Part shown: one piece after another, positions 61,572 to 64,000 of the stretch
Layout: each line of letters opens with the position of its first letter
How positions within the stretch are numbered: position 1 is the first letter of the stretch
DNA from: Actinoplanes italicus
GTDB lineage: Bacteria; Actinomycetota; Actinomycetes; Mycobacteriales; Micromonosporaceae
Assembly: GCF_003001815.1 (NCBI RefSeq)
Contig: NZ_PVMZ01000013.1
Coordinates: 246,034 to 310,033 of the forward strand
DNA length: 64,000 nt
Direction: 5' to 3'
Translations under genes and position numbers: made by a program
The notes under the pieces: generated by a model
The model's input: only the letters and a program-made list of their open reading frames with translations
What the model was told of the DNA's origin: nothing
Databases searched by the model: none

Positions 61572-63208
61572 ATGAACACCACCTCTGTTGGTGCCGTACC
61601 CGTGGCCCGTGTGGCTCCCAGGCGGCGATCGTTCGCGGACCTGAGCGTGAACGTCAAAATTCTTGCGGCAGTGACGGTCGCCGCGCTGGTCGCGCTCGTG
61701 GTCGGCGTGCTGGGGCTGTCCGCGCTGGGGGACGCCAGCGCCGCCGCGCAGCAGATCTATCGCAACAACCTCGCCTCCGTCAAAGCGATCGGGGTCCTGG
61801 ACAAGACAGTGGTCCAGGCCCGGCTGGACACCGCCTTCCAACTCATCTCACAGAAACCCGCCGACACCCAGAAGTACGCCGACGCGTTCGCCGCCGACCA
61901 GCAAGCGTTCAACACGGCGCTGGCCGCCTACAAAGCCACCAATCCCAGCGGTGACCCCGCGGTGATCGCCGACTTGGAGTCGCTATGGCAGGCCTACGTG
62001 CAGGTGGTGGAACCAAGCAGCTGCCCGCCGGGCAACGTAACGACATCACCGGCTGGGAGGCGACCCGCAACACAGAGATCGTGCCGCTGATCGTCAAGAT
62101 GAACAAAGACATCGCCGCGTTGACCGCGGCCGAGGACGCCGACGCCGCCCGTAGCGCCGCCGGGGCGCAGACGAGCTACGACTCCAGCCGGATCCAGTCG
62201 ATCCTTCTCCTCGTCGTGGGGTTGCTACTCGCTCTTGGGCTGGGGGTATTCGTCGCCCGTTCCATCGTGCGGTCGCTGAACAAGGTCAAGGCCGTCTGTG
62301 ACGCGCTGGCCGCCAACGATCTGACCCGCACCACCGGCTTGACCTCCCGCGACGAACCCGGGCAGATGGGCCGAGCCCTGGACAGCGCCGTCACGGCGTT
62401 AAGGCAGCTGGTTACGAGCATCGGAGGGTCAGCGGTGACGCTGGCCGGCGCTTCGGAGGAACTGTCCGCGGTCAGCACCCAGCTGCAGGCCGGTGCCGCT
62501 GATGCGGCACAGCGGGCGACCACGGCGACGTCGTCGAGCGAAGAGGTCAACGCCGGGGTGCAGTCGATCGCCGCCGGCGCCGAACAGATGAGCGCCTCGA
62601 TCACCGAGATCGCCTCCAACGCCAGTAAAGCCGCCGAGGTGTCACTGAACGGGATGGGGGTTGCCGAGCGCACCACCAATCAGGTCGCCGCACTCGGCGC
62701 GGCCAGCGTGGAGATCGGCGACGTGGTCCGGCTGATCACCACCATCGCCGAGCAGACCAACCTGCTCGCCCTCAACGCCACCATCGAGGCCGCCCGCGCC
62801 GGGGAACTCGGCAAAGGCTTCGCGGTCGTCGCCGGAGAGGTCAAGGATCTGGCGCAGCAGACCGCGAAGGCGACTGAGGAGATCACCGCCCGGATCGGCA
62901 ACATCCAGAACTCCAGCAGTACCGCGGCCACCGCGATCGGGGAGATCACCGACGTGATCCGGCAGATCGGCGACTACACCACCACCATCGCGTCCGCAGT
63001 GGAGGAACAGACCGCCACCACCGGCGAGATGAGCCGGTCCGTGGCGGAAGCCGCGACCAGCAGCGCCGACGTCGCCCGCACCGTGTCCGGGGTGGCCGAG
63101 GTCGCCAACGCCGCAGCCGACAGCGCCAAGGCCACCCAGCAGGCCGCCGGCGAGCTGACCCGCCTGGCCAGCGACCTCACCAACCTGGTCGGCAGCTTCC
63201 GCCACTGA
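61572..63208 (+). pseudogene. Methyl-accepting chemotaxis protein interrupted by a frameshift
   Basis: Frame one (61572-~62010): TM1 (VKILAAVTVAALVALVVGVLG) and most of a four-helix-bundle sensor (ALGDASAAAQQIYRNNLASVKAIGVLDK). Near 62010 the frame breaks; frame two continues TKQLPAGQRNDITGWEA, TM2 (ILLLVVGLLLALGLGVFVARSI), HAMP, and a complete signalling domain with the hairpin TIAEQTNLLALNATIEAARAGELGKGFAVVAGEVKDLA. Loss of one base in GTGGAACCAAG accounts for it. If not a sequencing error, the product would be a truncated sensor. No che genes are nearby. Confidence 0.88.
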
Positions 63209-63243
63209 TCCGCACACCGCCCCGCCGGGCGGTGTGCGGATCA
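63206..63243 (+). terminator. Perfect 17-bp hairpin after the MCP gene
   Basis: TGATCCGCACACCGCCC (63206-63222), loop CGCC, GGGCGGTGTGCGGATCA (63227-63243). The stem includes the stop codon of the MCP gene. Confidence 0.85.
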
Positions 63244-63275
63244 GTGAAGTCACCCGAGCAGTCGTGCCAGAGGGG

Positions 63276-63527
63276 ATGCAGGCAGTCATGCACCGACCAT
63301 CAGCACCGACCAGCCCTGTCGACCATCAAGACGTCGTCATCCAGCTGCTGGCTGCCACCTTGCAGACCCGCGCCACGATCGAGAACGTGCTGCACGCCGT
63401 GGCGGTCAGCCCTACCGACCAGCCGAAAGCGGCCGCCGACCTCACCGACGCCGCCACCGCGCTGGCCCGTGTTCACGACACTCTGCTGCGCGCTGCCGGT
63501 CTCGGCGACGACGTGTCCGGCGGATAG
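63276..63527 (+). CDS. Small helical hypothetical protein
   Basis: 83 residues from ATG 63276: DHQDVVIQLLAATLQTRATIENVLHAVAVSP, ADLTDAATALARVHDTLLRAAG. Two long amphipathic helices are predicted by eye. ATG 63288 is an alternative. It follows the MCP terminator closely and could be an accessory helix-bundle protein of the signalling genes. No family recognised. Confidence 0.55.
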   Translation: MQAVMHRPSAPTSPVDHQDVVIQLLAATLQTRATIENVLHAVAVSPTDQPKAAADLTDAATALARVHDTLLRAAGLGDDVSGG

Positions 63528-63617
63528 GTCCACGCGCTCAGGTATGGGCGCGCCGGTGTGGGGCGGGCGAGGTTTCCGAAGGTGGTCGGCTGAACCCGGC
63601 CGCTGCCGGGCCGCCGG

Positions 63618-63995
63618 TCAGCCGCCGTCGTCTGGAACGTGAACCGGTCGAAGTGGCCCGGCAGGCGCGCACGTGTGTTGACGAACATGCGGGCTCCTTC
63701 CATGTTGCTGCCCCAGCGTCCGGCCGCCGATGGCTTGGGCCGGGCTACCTGGCCGGTATCGGCACCACACCAGCAGCACCGCGATCTTCCGGAGGGCCTG
63801 CCGACGACGGAGGGTCTGCATCGTTCCCCGATCTCGGAACCGGCACGCGCCATGCAGGCGGTGGTCGTCTGCGCTGGAGGGCTGCGGTCCGCCGAACTGC
63901 ACGTGCCGGTACCGGCGCCAGTGGGCGATCGTGTCCTCGTCGCGTTCGATCGCCCGGTGGACCGGCAGCTGGGCGGTGTAGCCGAGTCGTTGCAT
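63618..63995 (-). pseudogene. IS630-like transposase fragment
   Basis: The minus-strand frame entering from the right edge reads QRLGYTAQLPVHRAIERDEDTIAHWRR, matching the end of the helix-turn-helix region of IS630 transposases (xGxSxQxPxRRAxERDExAIxxWR). It then degenerates into low-complexity sequence without the DDE domain. The upstream part lies beyond the window. The remainder of 63528-63900 holds no other supported gene. Confidence 0.55.
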
Positions 63996-64000
63996 CGCTT

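Noticed and set aside
1..64000. A secondary-metabolite gene cluster
   Set aside because: Regulators, transporters and a monooxygenase occur, but no polyketide, NRPS, terpene or RiPP core enzyme is visible.

Overview
The window is high-GC actinobacterial DNA. Strong GC bias at third codon positions, Tat/Sec-exported carbohydrate enzymes, a CebR-type cellulose operator, a c-di-AMP riboswitch in front of an Rpf-like muralytic enzyme, a SigE-family sigma factor and RacP/DUF6192 element genes all fit a filamentous Micromonosporaceae-type organism such as Actinoplanes. That genus assignment is inference; no rRNA or marker gene is present.

1-13 kb: a 5'-truncated ROK gene, then a non-coding array of seven ~42-bp repeats bracketed by copies of a palindromic AGAACGTTC element. 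A divergent XRE-type regulator/quinone oxidoreductase pair, an exported M20 amidohydrolase and an exported phosphodiesterase-like protein follow. Next is a two-gene plant-polysaccharide operon (rhamnogalacturonan acetylesterase-like protein, then an esterase-GH42 beta-galactosidase fusion) behind a LacI-type operator. After it come a MerR-VOC regulator, a 21-bp repeat array, a small conserved protein, a GNAT enzyme, a CPBP protease and a c-di-AMP riboswitch controlling an Rpf/LysM protein.

13-30 kb: a MarR-MFS efflux operon; an MMPL transporter; a coupled operon icmF - marR - BtuF-like protein, whose stop and start codons overlap and which has an inverted repeat upstream; an exported protein; an SdpR/SdpI-like pair; a GH76 mannanase-like enzyme; a divergent MarR/FAD-monooxygenase pair sharing a perfect inverted repeat; and a GH5-Fn3-CBM2 cellulase behind a perfect CebR box.

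30-45 kb: an accessory, partly degraded zone. It holds a tRNA-Lys-like relic, a TPR fragment, an integrase fragment, a frameshifted gluzincin-like peptidase, several exported orphan proteins, a SigE-family sigma factor flanked by two paralogous exported/anchored proteins, a SUKH protein, a TetR-like regulator with an unusual C-terminal domain, a strongly palindromic segment, and a decayed integrative-element cassette (DUF6192, RacP, a free-standing RacP tail, a truncated IS5 transposase).

45-64 kb: a signalling-rich zone broken by insertion sequences. It contains a subtilase with a Trp-rich repeat tail, a GGDEF-EAL protein, an IS5-type element next to an IS110 remnant, a GAF-PAS-PAS-GAF histidine kinase coupled to a receiver that lacks the phosphoacceptor Asp, a second IS5 remnant, a broken AAA/kinase gene, a two-gene orphan operon, a hybrid histidine kinase with its own receiver, and a methyl-accepting chemotaxis protein interrupted by a frameshift. 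The right edge carries an IS630-like fragment.
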